A DNA stretch of 64,000 nt, taken from NCBI GenBank assembly GCA_039105265.1, contig JAPFFF010000051.1, positions 1,103,198 through 1,167,197 of the forward strand, read 5' to 3'. The notes under the pieces were generated by a model. That model ran no database searches. It had not been told where the DNA came from and was given only the letters and a program-made list of their open reading frames with translations. Positions 38,607 to 48,253 of the stretch are shown one piece after another (the first letter of the stretch is position 1; each line of letters opens with the position of its first letter). Source of the DNA: Tritrichomonas musculus (Eukaryota; Parabasalia; Tritrichomonadida; Tritrichomonadidae). A program made the translations under genes and the position numbers.

Positions 38607-41600
38607 TCATTCAATTCCTAAATGTTCTTTAATTTGTGGGATTTTGCTTTGGATTCCATCGATAACCATGAAATTATTTTTGATTATCGTTTGCAATATT
38701 TCATCAAAGCTTGGACGATTATCAGGTTCTTTTGACCAGCAACTTTTGATAATTTCCTGGGACAGAGAGTTGATTGTTTCAGGCAATTTTACTGATTCAT
38801 AACCTGATAGTTTTAATGGTGGCATTTCACCTTTTGTGACAATGAAATACATGATAACACCGAATGAATAGACATCAACTTTTTCATTGTATTTATAATT
38901 TTCAATTAAAAGTTCAGGTGCGATAAATCGAAGTGTTCCAATTCCGTGTGTCATTGATGTATAAGTTGTTAAGTCTATTGCTTTAGCGATTCCAAAATCG
39001 CAGATTTTGACATGCTTTTTGAGGTTTATAAGAATATTTGACATCTTTAAATCACGGTGAATGATTTTGTTATCATGAACATATTTCATCGCAGAGCAAA
39101 TTTCATAGATGATTCCAACAAGTTCGAAATCGTGAAGTTCTTTGATTATTTCTTCTAGATTGAACCTGCAGTATTCAAGAAGAATGGATGGATTGCGTGT
39201 TCTGTCTCCATTGTAGAAGCCATAAGTTTTAATGATGTTTGGATGATTGAGGTAATTTAGAAGTTCATTTTCTGCATATAGTTTTTTAACTTCTTCGAAA
39301 TTTATTTTAATATCTTCTTCTTCTTCATTTTGGCTTAAATCTTCTTCTTCATCCCAAATTGATTTGCTTTTGGTTCCTTTTGATTTTGGCCTATTACCTT
39401 GTTTAAATATTACGTCTTTTAATACCTTTAATGCCAAAAATCCTTTATGAGTAAAAATGTTTTCAACTTTGTACACAATGGAGGTTGCACCTTCGTCTAT
39501 TTTTTTGCTTTTTGATTCTAGAAGTTCAATCAAATTCGTATCTAAAATTTTGATTGTTTCTTCATTATCACTTTTCTTTAGTGAACTTCCAGCAGCTTCT
39601 TCTTCATCCTCTTCGTATACGTATTCGTATTCATACTCGTCATCATCGGCTTTGCCGAGGTCTGATGGATTGATGATTCGGAGGGCCCTGGCAGCTCTCA
39701 TGAAGAAATCAATCGGCTCGATTAGCACATGTAGTACCACATCCCTGTTCAGGTTGAGGTCATCGATGACTGTCGTCCTTCTGAGCTTCTTGTTTGCTAA
39801 TATGATCGACACGCAGTTCGGGTCTGTATCATCACCGACGAGGCGTGCAATCTCTTCTGCAGCGTCTGCGATTGTTGCCTCCTTGCCGAGTGCAAAGCAT
39901 AGCTCCTCACCGTCCTTGATCAGGTAGCGGTGCTTAAGAGGATCCCATGGCTCCTCTGGCTCCTGATCTTCTTCTTCATGTTGCTTAATTGCTTCCTTCA
40001 TTTCACTTTCACTTTTGGATATATCACTTTCCTTTATTGAATTTCTAATTTCACTTGTTTTTGGCATAAACTTTTTGAGATTTACCTTTTTCTTCTTTGG
40101 AGGTGAAGGTGTTGCTGATGGAGGCTGAGAAGAAGGCTGGCCTGTAACATCTGCCATGCTCGTATGCACAACAAGAACCTTTAATTCGATGTTTATTTTC
40201 TTTCCTTCTGCCATCTGGAGCAGTTTTCCCACAGTCTCCTTCTCTCCAACTTGCGCATTGTCTATAACAAGCATGATGTTCTTTGGAGACGCCATTATCT
40301 TATTGCTTATGAAGTACTCTATAAGTGACTGAACGCTCTCAAACTCAGAGATGACTGTGTCATAAATCTTGATTTCGTTTTCCTTGAAGTAGAGAGTGAT
40401 GCCCTTGATTGTCTTAAGTGCAAAGAATTCCGTCTCTCCAAGTTCCTTGAATGTCTTTTCAGTGTTCACCTTTGTGTAGTGACCTGGGTGCTCGCATTTG
40501 AAGAGTGTAAAATCATCTGGTTTGAGTTTGACTTTGTCCGCTAATTTTTGCAAGAGTGCGCCTGAAGGAGACAGTATTTCATCGATTTTTACCTGCTGTT
40601 CGCCCTTCGGATCCAAAAGTTTGATTGTCACTTTTTCAAATAATGCATATATGACATCATTCCTCTCTATCGGCTTGTATAGCTTCACTTTCCCATACTC
40701 TTGCTTTATTCGTTCAACAGTGTCCTTATTCGTCTCCTGACTGAAGAAGAACTGGCCGATTAACGTGTCATCGAGCTGGCGGACTTCAACTTTTACTGAT
40801 TTATCGGCGTGTGTGACTGTGATTGGCGCCTTTGGAAGGATTCCGTACGATATGAAGCTCCTCTTCGGGTTCAGGCGAGTTCCTAGAAACGAAAAGGCTG
40901 CAGCTCTTTGGGAAATGCGGCATATCTTGAGCTTGTCTATAATTTCTTTACTGAGGTCTTGCATCATCTTCTTGGTGTCAGACAGTTCAATTGTCTTCGT
41001 GCTGCCATTGTATGAGAAAGTCAGCTCGTTTGACTCTGGAACTTCGTAGTTGCCGATACATATGATTGAGTTCTTAGGAATGCTCCCTGCATCGAAGAAT
41101 CCGTATGGGAGGGCCACTTGACTGTAGGCTTTGGAGAGCTTGCAGAACTTGTCGAGCTTCAGGCTGAGACTGACTTTTTCTGTCAGTGCGAAGATTTGTT
41201 GAACGACGGCCTGCATGATTGGAAAGTGCGCCTTTTGGAAAGTTTGCTTTATATCAATTCCCTTGCCGTTTGTGATGTAGAACTCTTCCTCCTGTGAGTC
41301 TTCGTTGAGGATGAGGCAGTAGGTCGGCAGTGAGAGAACGAGTGGCTTGTCTCCTGGTGCAAGTTTCATGAAATTTAAATAGAGAGACAGGCTGCCTTCG
41401 ATTCCCTTGTCTTTCCTGATCTTGTCAATGATTTGTTCAGCCGTTGCTTCATTGATTTTCTCCTTGTACTCAATGATCTCGTTGCCTGGCGCGTAGTAGA
41501 CTTTCAAGCACTTTTCATTTGTGCCTTCTTGGTACTCGTAACTCTTGATGATGAACTTTTGGTCTGCGTGCTCAGCGACAAACTCCATGAAGCAAATCCT

Positions 41601-43103
41601 TTCGCTCCCAATGTAGGCATCGTATGAGTGAAATGGATTCGGGTGGAGCAGGGCAATTTTGAAGAGCAAGTCCTTGATTCTTGGCGGACTCTCGTCATCG
41701 TACTGCAACGTGGCTACTCGATCTTTATTTTCACCATCGAGCTGATAGTTTATGATCACATCTTTCGTTGTTGAAACACTGAATTCAGTCAAACTTGTTT
41801 CTTCCAACTTGCTGCTTTTGTCCAGCGGATTTGGTTTTGGCCCGCTTTTTTGGCAGAAGCCTGGGTAGAAAGCCATTAATTCTGGCTTCTGCTTGAAATA
41901 AACCTCTGCTATACTCTTATATGAGAATAAAACAGGAATAATGAATCGTTTCTTTGTTAGTCTCGGCAGTATTTCAAATTCACAAAGGCGGCATGGTTCA
42001 GAAGGAATCAGTAGATTGATCTGTAATCTTGAAGTTTCACTGTTGCCTGCCGTTCGCAGGTATTTGCATAGAAAATCAGAGTTTTTATGTGCAAAACGGC
42101 CGTTTATAATAATACCAATGTTTTGCTTGCTTTCTTTAGGTCCAAACAATTCTTTGATGTGCTCAATCGTTGTTGTATAATCAAATTTATAATCTTTTTG
42201 TCCAACTTTAGCATAAATAGGTTTACTTGCAACAAACTTAAACTGTTTATTATCAAAATTCACAAGGTACTTGCTGCTAATATGAGTGCTTTTTTCTAAA
42301 AAGTTTTTCATTGCTGCAATAGTATTTTCTTCAGATTGTTTATTTGGGAATTTTTCAAGACAAGGAAATGGTCCTTGATATTTAAAAACGGCATCTTTTC
42401 TTTTATCTTTAGGCTCAATTCTTATCGTGGTAATCATTGGACTATTGGATGACTCGTATCCAAAATCTAAGAAAGGAGTTTTATTGGCAAACTCTTCAAT
42501 ACTTTTTTGATAATCACTAAATGTTATGTCATCATGTGTGACATACTGAATTCCTCTCTCAAAATAGAAGGAGTAACCTGCAAGTTTATTCTTTAAATCT
42601 TGCATGCTGGAATTATTTGGCATACAAATGAAACCAAAGTTGAAAAAATGATAATAATATAATGAAAAACCTTCAATTACATCAACCTCAAAAATGCTTC
42701 CAGTGTCAATAATATTTGTATTATCTGGTAATATATTTGAGGTATGTTTTATAACAATATTCTGTGCAATTGTCTTAAAATGTTTGGCGAATATTTTTTT
42801 AATATCATAAACAGTCTGGTAGGATTTAACTTCTTCTGTGTAAATATATTTATAATTTGCGACTTCAAATGAAATATCTTTAATTGTATATGGTTCCATG
42901 ATTAAAATTTGTTGAATATCATATCCTATGTCGATCAAATTGATTGTAGGCTTTGGAGGAATCGGAATCGAATTTAAATAAAGAATTAAATTAGCCTGGG
43001 TAAGCTTATTTACATGATTATATACATCTCCATTTGTGCGTATTTGAATTGGAAGTTGAATTTCCTTGCCATCTGGAAGGCGAAGTCTGTAAAATGCTGA
43101 CAT
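38607..43103 (-). CDS. large TKL-type kinase with ubiquitin-like N-terminal segments
   Basis: 1498 residues from the ATG at 43103 (MSAFYRLRLPDGKEIQLPIQ). An ATG at 43127 adds eight residues, and the longer frame opens with TTG. The first 1200 residues hold several segments that look like ubiquitin-like folds in tandem (for example VTIKLLDPKGEQQVKIDEIL then LKPDDFTLF); this is a reading of pattern, not proof. A low-complexity stretch (PSSQPPSATPSPPKKKK) and an acidic run (EYEYEYVYEEDEEEA) precede the kinase. The kinase has LALKVLK, IIHRDLKMSN (HRD 1349-1351), DFG (1369-1371), IAPE (1394-1397), CWSKEPDNRPSFDEI. It looks active and TKL-like. The middle third (39600-41700) is much more G+C-rich than the ends. 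Targets unknown. Confidence 0.85.
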   Translation of the reverse strand: MSAFYRLRLPDGKEIQLPIQIRTNGDVYNHVNKLTQANLILYLNSIPIPPKPTINLIDIGYDIQQILIMEPYTIKDISFEVANYKYIYTEEVKSYQTVYDIKKIFAKHFKTIAQNIVIKHTSNILPDNTNIIDTGSIFEVDVIEGFSLYYYHFFNFGFICMPNNSSMQDLKNKLAGYSFYFERGIQYVTHDDITFSDYQKSIEEFANKTPFLDFGYESSNSPMITTIRIEPKDKRKDAVFKYQGPFPCLEKFPNKQSEENTIAAMKNFLEKSTHISSKYLVNFDNKQFKFVASKPIYAKVGQKDYKFDYTTTIEHIKELFGPKESKQNIGIIINGRFAHKNSDFLCKYLRTAGNSETSRLQINLLIPSEPCRLCEFEILPRLTKKRFIIPVLFSYKSIAEVYFKQKPELMAFYPGFCQKSGPKPNPLDKSSKLEETSLTEFSVSTTKDVIINYQLDGENKDRVATLQYDDESPPRIKDLLFKIALLHPNPFHSYDAYIGSERICFMEFVAEHADQKFIIKSYEYQEGTNEKCLKVYYAPGNEIIEYKEKINEATAEQIIDKIRKDKGIEGSLSLYLNFMKLAPGDKPLVLSLPTYCLILNEDSQEEEFYITNGKGIDIKQTFQKAHFPIMQAVVQQIFALTEKVSLSLKLDKFCKLSKAYSQVALPYGFFDAGSIPKNSIICIGNYEVPESNELTFSYNGSTKTIELSDTKKMMQDLSKEIIDKLKICRISQRAAAFSFLGTRLNPKRSFISYGILPKAPITVTHADKSVKVEVRQLDDTLIGQFFFSQETNKDTVERIKQEYGKVKLYKPIERNDVIYALFEKVTIKLLDPKGEQQVKIDEILSPSGALLQKLADKVKLKPDDFTLFKCEHPGHYTKVNTEKTFKELGETEFFALKTIKGITLYFKENEIKIYDTVISEFESVQSLIEYFISNKIMASPKNIMLVIDNAQVGEKETVGKLLQMAEGKKINIELKVLVVHTSMADVTGQPSSQPPSATPSPPKKKKVNLKKFMPKTSEIRNSIKESDISKSESEMKEAIKQHEEEDQEPEEPWDPLKHRYLIKDGEELCFALGKEATIADAAEEIARLVGDDTDPNCVSIILANKKLRRTTVIDDLNLNRDVVLHVLIEPIDFFMRAARALRIINPSDLGKADDDEYEYEYVYEEDEEEAAGSSLKKSDNEETIKILDTNLIELLESKSKKIDEGATSIVYKVENIFTHKGFLALKVLKDVIFKQGNRPKSKGTKSKSIWDEEEDLSQNEEEEDIKINFEEVKKLYAENELLNYLNHPNIIKTYGFYNGDRTRNPSILLEYCRFNLEEIIKELHDFELVGIIYEICSAMKYVHDNKIIHRDLKMSNILINLKKHVKICDFGIAKAIDLTTYTSMTHGIGTLRFIAPELLIENYKYNEKVDVYSFGVIMYFIVTKGEMPPLKLSGYESVKLPETINSLSQEIIKSCWSKEPDNRPSFDEILQTIIKNNFMVIDGIQSKIPQIKEHLGIE

Positions 43104-43533
43104 GAAAATTGGGTATAAAAATTTCATACTCGTAATTTTTATTGAAAAAGTGATATTGAATTTATTCAAAATAATTTTAGAAATATCTTAAGAATTTAAA
43201 TTTAAAATACAAAAATTTATTCTGTGAAAAAATTCCAATAATTATATTGAATATTAAAAATTGGAATGTAATAATTTATTATAAAACTATATACGGCAAT
43301 TATAAAAAAGCATAATTTAACCTGAAATTTTGGAAACTGATGTAAATAAATCGATTTAAAATTAAAAAATAAATAAAACAAATCACTGGCGCACATTATC
43401 CTCCATAATATAAATTCACCTAAATATTGTAATTCTTGTAACAGACAAAACAACGCTAAAAATATTTATTAATTATATACTTGTATATTTTTATATAAGA
43501 ATTCTAATGTAAAATCTAAGTTTTTTTTTTTTT
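43104..43533. other. intergenic region between minus-strand genes
   Basis: AT-rich, with a poly(T) run near 43521 just past the end of the transporter gene. No gene supported. Confidence 0.5.
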
Positions 43534-45039
43534 TTAATTTTTCACTTTTTTCAAAGAATCGATTGCCTCAATAACTGATTGATAGGTTGCAAACACTGCT
43601 GTAACTGCACCGAATAAGATACAAAGATATAAAGCGATGAACTTTGGTGAATACCATTTATAATTATTTTTATTTCCATTAATTTTCATTTCATACACGA
43701 TGAACATTAGAGAAGGGAATATGAAGTCAACCAAGCAACCGCCAAAAGCTCCGCCGATAGCCAAAATTGGCTTAGCAGTTGGAATGAACATTGCAATAAC
43801 CAATGGGCAGATACTATTCAATATTATCACAATTGCTCTTTTCCAATTTACCAATTTATTTTGATCGTCTGTTTTGAACACAATGTGAGACCACAAACTC
43901 ATCACTTGCTGACTAACGATAGGATAAACAGAGGAGACAATCACGAAGAAGGCAATTCTGCAAATAATTATGACAATATCATTTGAGTCAAAATTATTTA
44001 AAATATTGCCATCTGTCATTTCACCGAAAATCATGTAACCAGTGATGCCTGGAATAGTCACCAAAATGAATGCTGATATGATTGAAAGGAAAGCTGCAAT
44101 TTTCCTCTTTTTCAATGAAGGATCGTAGTCTTTTACATTGGAAAGAACAACCGCTGGCAGGGCATATGTTAAGCCGTATATAGAAAGAGATGAAAAGAAA
44201 GAGATATCAAATTTCCACAGACAACAAGAAGGATTCATTCCATGATGACTTTTGCCATATAAAATACATTTCACTAACAAAGCAAAGACGAAATAAAGTA
44301 TTGAAAAAATTGAGGCAGAAGCAATAACATTCAAAACTTTCGAACTTTTTGGTATCGTTAAAGCTATCGGAATACAAACAGAATATATCAATATCATTAG
44401 GGCATGCTTCATACGACTTGTGATATCAATTCCTCCTAGGTCAAACCATGACGTGATCATATCACCGCCAAGAATTAAATATGCCACTAAAGCAGACGAT
44501 AGGAAAATCAAATTGAGAACAGATAAAATAATGGAGCCTGGCTTTTTAAGAATTTTAAGTGTAAGGTTAGAAAGTCCATCTTCATTCGTCTCCTTTGATA
44601 AATATAAAACAATGTTGGTGCAGCCATCTGATATTAACATCATCAGAAAAAGTAATAAAATTGAGATAAGAATGCCGGAATTAACAAATGTGGCCGGAAT
44701 ACTAAGAATACCAGCACCTAATTGTGTATTTAAAAGTCTGAAAACTGTAACCAAAAATCCTGCACGTGCTTGCCTATCATTTGACTCAATTTGATTTTTC
44801 GAAATAATATGATGTTCAGGATCAATTGAACTGAAGTCATCACTTGACATTTCAGAAGATATCGAAGCATTTGTGTCAGTTGTATTGTCATGGGTTTCGT
44901 TGCTTGATGTAAGAAATGCAAGTTGCGTATTTTTACTATTTTTTGATTGTTCGCGTGATAATGACAGTAAATTATCTTTACTTTGACTCTTGCTTTGATA
45001 GCTATTTAGACTTTTTCTTGTGAGATCTTGCTCTTCCAT
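43534..45039 (-). CDS. amino acid transporter (AAAP/SLC38-like)
   Basis: 501 residues. The first 92 are a Ser/Asn-rich cytosolic tail (likely phosphorylated, by inference). The first membrane helix has the family motif NTQLGAGILSIPATF (about 104-118). About ten further hydrophobic helices follow, including ISILLLFLMMLISDGCTNIV, IILSVLNLIFLSSALVAYLI, KIAAFLSIISAFILVTIPGI and FGAVTAVFATYQSV. A pair of cysteines lies in an outer loop (NPSCCLWKFD). This is the 11-helix APC-type fold that imports amino acids, usually with H+ or Na+; the specificity cannot be read. Amino acid uptake is central to trichomonads. Ends in TAAAA. Confidence 0.9.
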   Translation of the reverse strand: MEEQDLTRKSLNSYQSKSQSKDNLLSLSREQSKNSKNTQLAFLTSSNETHDNTTDTNASISSEMSSDDFSSIDPEHHIISKNQIESNDRQARAGFLVTVFRLLNTQLGAGILSIPATFVNSGILISILLLFLMMLISDGCTNIVLYLSKETNEDGLSNLTLKILKKPGSIILSVLNLIFLSSALVAYLILGGDMITSWFDLGGIDITSRMKHALMILIYSVCIPIALTIPKSSKVLNVIASASIFSILYFVFALLVKCILYGKSHHGMNPSCCLWKFDISFFSSLSIYGLTYALPAVVLSNVKDYDPSLKKRKIAAFLSIISAFILVTIPGITGYMIFGEMTDGNILNNFDSNDIVIIICRIAFFVIVSSVYPIVSQQVMSLWSHIVFKTDDQNKLVNWKRAIVIILNSICPLVIAMFIPTAKPILAIGGAFGGCLVDFIFPSLMFIVYEMKINGNKNNYKWYSPKFIALYLCILFGAVTAVFATYQSVIEAIDSLKKVKN

Positions 45040-45706
45040 CGATTTTAATTCGACTATTAATCCAATTTCCTTTCAAAAAATAATTAATAATAATTATTTT
45101 TTCAATTATAATCAATTCAATATTTCTGAAATGAGTGACCAATAATTAATTCATTTTTATTGCGTGATTTATTAATTATTTTTGCATTATATTATAAATA
45201 TAAACTACTTATTGTAATATTAATCATATTAAATAATAAATTTTGAAGATTAAACATGGCATTTATAAAAAAATGCAATATTAAATATAATTCTAATTTT
45301 GATAGTAAATATTTGGATTTTCTTTTTATTTGGCATCATATTCTAGTTTTTCACATGATAATTCAACTATGATCACATATAAAGTATATATATTTACGTC
45401 TTTAACTTAAACCATAAATACTTTTTATTATAGATTTAAATAAAGTAAAATTTATTTGTATTTAATGAAATAAATGTATTTTTTAATATAATACTGCATC
45501 ATTTTCTTATATAAAATCATATAAAAACAAATGAATGTATTTTATATTAATCTATTGTATTTGAAAAACAAGATATTTTCTCTTAAAAATCTCTTTATAC
45601 TTTGGACTACAAATGAATCATTTCAAATGTGTACCTTTAATTAATTTTAAAAAAAAAAAAACTTAAAGTTTAAATAAAGATAAAAATAATTATTTAAGAA
45701 AAAAAA
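45040..45706. other. AT-rich intergenic region
   Basis: Upstream of the transporter gene; no gene seen. A few small direct repeats of TTTTATATAA type only. Confidence 0.5.
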
Positions 45707-45777
45707 CTCGCTGGCCGGGAATCGGACCCGGGTCACAGGAACGACAATCCTACATGATACCATTACACTACCAGCGA
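45707..45777 (-). tRNA. tRNA-Asp (GTC anticodon)
   Basis: A 71-base gene on the minus strand. Acceptor stem TCGCTGG/CCAGCGA pairs perfectly. A box TAGTGTAATGG. The anticodon stem TAGGA/TCCTG has loop TTGTCGT, so GTC. T-stem CCGGG/CCCGG with B box GGTCCGATTCC, then a T run. Confidence 0.93.
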
Positions 45778-45954
45778 TTTCATTTTTTTAAAAATCTTTT
45801 TTTAATTATTATTTATTTCATTAAGAAAAATGAATTTTTTATTTGGTTTAATTTTATCATTTTATATCCAATCATTCAAAATCAATTACAATATTAATAA
45901 TAATAATAATAAAAAGATTATTTTGAATTTTATCTTAGAATAATAAAAATTTAT

Positions 45955-46621
45955 TTAAAATTTAATTCCAAATGGCAATCCAATGAATTTACGAACATTA
46001 TAATTCAAATGAAAAATCGAAGGAATTGAAATTTCTGATAATGTTGAACATCCATACAAAGCTTTTTTTCCAATTGAAGTTACTGATGGTGGAATATACA
46101 ACTGTTGTAACAGGAAGCATCCATTAAAAGCATAATCACCAATAGAAGTAACCGATGATGGAATTGACATTTGCGCTAATGATGGGCAATCGCTGAAAGT
46201 ATGCAATTTAATTGAATCTATTGATGCTGGAATAAGTGCATCCCTTAATGAACTACATCCATAGAAACAAGAATTGCCAATTGTCGTTACAGATGAAGGG
46301 ATAAATATACGTTTCAATGAACATGCACAAAAAGCATAATTACCAATTGATTTTACAGATTGTGGAATGGACACACGTGACAATGACATGCATCCATAAA
46401 AAGCTTCTGATTCAATAGATATAACAGACGAAGGAATTGCAACTTCTTTTAATGATTTACATCCAAGGAAAGATGATGCACCAATTGTTGTTATTGTTGG
46501 TGGAATTGCAATTTTTTTCAATTGAAGATTTCCACTGAAAAATTCTTTTGATATTTCATTCTCTTTCAATAACAAATAATATATAACTTCAATTTTATTT
46601 TATTTAGCAGCATTTTGAAAC
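45955..46621 (-). pseudogene. BspA-like LRR part with in-frame stop in its ankyrin unit
   Basis: The frame opens as an ankyrin unit (FQNAAK), meets TAA at about 46602, and goes on as NKIEVIYYLLLKENEISKEF. It then passes into eight LRR_5 units (LKKIAIPPTITTIGASSF and on) and ends in FHLNYNVRKFIGLPFGIKF. It should be the second part of the DUF3447 gene at 46764-48023, as in the two longer paralogues. The stop sits where a Gln or Lys is usual (AAKQNK), so one base change may have ended it. A much shorter solenoid than the paralogues. Confidence 0.75.
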
Positions 46622-46763
46622 AAATCAATATAAAAAAATATATTAGTGAAATTTTGTAAAAAAATTTAAATTATTTGAAATGTCATTAAAATGCATGAAA
46701 TTGAAATGTTATGAAAAAAATCATCATTGAAATACAATAAAAAGTTATTAGTTATAAACTTCA
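46622..46763 (-). other. intron-like spacer of the DUF3447-LRR gene
   Basis: On the sense strand it contains TTTTAATGACATTTCA (near 46690-46675), shared with the spacer at 36086. Stops in all sense frames. No clear GT donor at the exon edge, which reads GAAATAATTAAAA. Confidence 0.45.
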
Positions 46764-48023
46764 TTAAATTTTGCCTAATGAAATCATTTCTTGATTAAAG
46801 AATATGAGTGTTTTAATTATTTCTTTTTCGATTTCATTTTCTTTCTTTTTCATTAGAAGATTAATAAGTTTATGATAATCATAATAGCATAAATCAAAGA
46901 AACAATATTTACAAATAATATGATTTTGTAAAAGAGCCCAATTATGATACTTTAAACATTTAGATAAAATTTTTTCTTCTTCGTTTTGTTGTAAATAATT
47001 AGTTTCAAAGTAATCGGCGAAATTATTATGATGACACTTAATCGATTCAATATAGCATTTCAAAAAATAGACATTTTCTCTTTCTGATATCAAAATTTTA
47101 TTTGATTCAAGAAAATGAATCAAGTCTGCGTTATTTGAATGAATTGCAAAAATACACAATGATTTTGTTAAATTAATTTTGTTCATTGTTAAAAATGTGA
47201 GGATTTGTATAGATCCAAAAAAGGCTGAATATTCAATCAATGTTACATTTTTTTTCATGATTAAAAAAGGATTTGTCTCAAAAGGCGACGATTTTATATC
47301 ACTTGAAAGATCATAATTTGTTTGGTTTACATATTGAACGAATTCTTCAATCATGTCTTCACGTATCAATGAACAAATGTATGAATCGTTCTCTCCAGTT
47401 TGACGCTTAATATCATAATTATCAAAAACATTCGGATACTTTGATAAAAGCTCTTTTTTTATATCTTTCATTTTTTCTTTGCCGGCAAATTTTTCTATTT
47501 CAGTAAAAAAAAAGTAGCAGTAACGGTCACCATTCAAATCAAGTGTGTTAATCATTTCTTCACAAATTGTTTGAGAAAGTGTTAAAATATCGTTTTTCAA
47601 AAGAAAATGAACAATCATTTTGTTGCTTTTGAAAATGTCGAAAATTTCGGTGTTTGACAAGGCTTGCTTGATTTGAGTTTTGTAATTGAGAAGAATACTA
47701 TTGATTTTAGATATAAAATTTCTTACACGACGATGGTTGTTTCCTATATTATTGATTATTTGCAGAATTTGTCTTATCTCATGAAGATCTTCAAAAATAT
47801 GATGAGAGTTCAGAATTTCTCTTAAATCTTGAAAGGAGTATGCGTCATTTTCATCGTTTTTATTTTCTTCTGAATCTTCTAAAAATTTTAGAATAGCATT
47901 ATAAATATTTTTTTTATCATCAATATAATCATCTATTGATTTTTGGAGCAATAAAGTCTCTTGATCATTTACGGCATGGTTTTGAACAAGTTCACCTAGG
48001 TTATTTGCTTTATCTTGAGACAT
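46764..48023 (-). CDS. DUF3447/ankyrin protein, N-terminal part
   Basis: 419 residues from the ATG at 48023. A longer N-terminal extension than its paralogues (about 30 residues) precedes the common helical region (YNAILKFLEDSEENKND, INNIGNNHRRVRNFISKI). Then KRQTGENDSYICSLIRED, SPFETNPFLIM, LIEYSAFFGSIQILTFL, SLCIFAIHSNNADLIHFLES and the family signature ESIKCHHNNFADYFE. The ankyrin part ends near NEIEKEIIK; the last 15 residues are likely spacer sequence. Divergent to the gene at 48254, 230 bases away, so the two may share a promoter region. Confidence 0.85.
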   Translation of the reverse strand: MSQDKANNLGELVQNHAVNDQETLLLQKSIDDYIDDKKNIYNAILKFLEDSEENKNDENDAYSFQDLREILNSHHIFEDLHEIRQILQIINNIGNNHRRVRNFISKINSILLNYKTQIKQALSNTEIFDIFKSNKMIVHFLLKNDILTLSQTICEEMINTLDLNGDRYCYFFFTEIEKFAGKEKMKDIKKELLSKYPNVFDNYDIKRQTGENDSYICSLIREDMIEEFVQYVNQTNYDLSSDIKSSPFETNPFLIMKKNVTLIEYSAFFGSIQILTFLTMNKINLTKSLCIFAIHSNNADLIHFLESNKILISERENVYFLKCYIESIKCHHNNFADYFETNYLQQNEEEKILSKCLKYHNWALLQNHIICKYCFFDLCYYDYHKLINLLMKKKENEIEKEIIKTLIFFNQEMISLGKI

Positions 48024-48253
48024 TAAAAATTGTCAAAATATATAAACAATTTAAATTTTCCAAAATTTTGGAAAATATTTAAATATAAAGAATAGTTAAA
48101 GAAAACATTTTCGTTATATATTTTATATTATAAAATACAAAGAATATTTATCCAATATAATTTAATTTTTGTTGGCTATATCCTAAGATATTCCTGTTCA
48201 TCAAAAATAATATTTAGTTAGTTTCTTGAAAATTTTCATATTTAATAAAATCC
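48024..48253. promoter_or_regulatory. shared upstream region of two divergent DUF3447 genes
   Basis: 230 bases between the ATG codons of oppositely directed paralogues. TCATATTT at 48236-48243, 18 bases before the plus-strand ATG, is initiator-like. Assignment as a two-way promoter rests only on the layout. Confidence 0.3.
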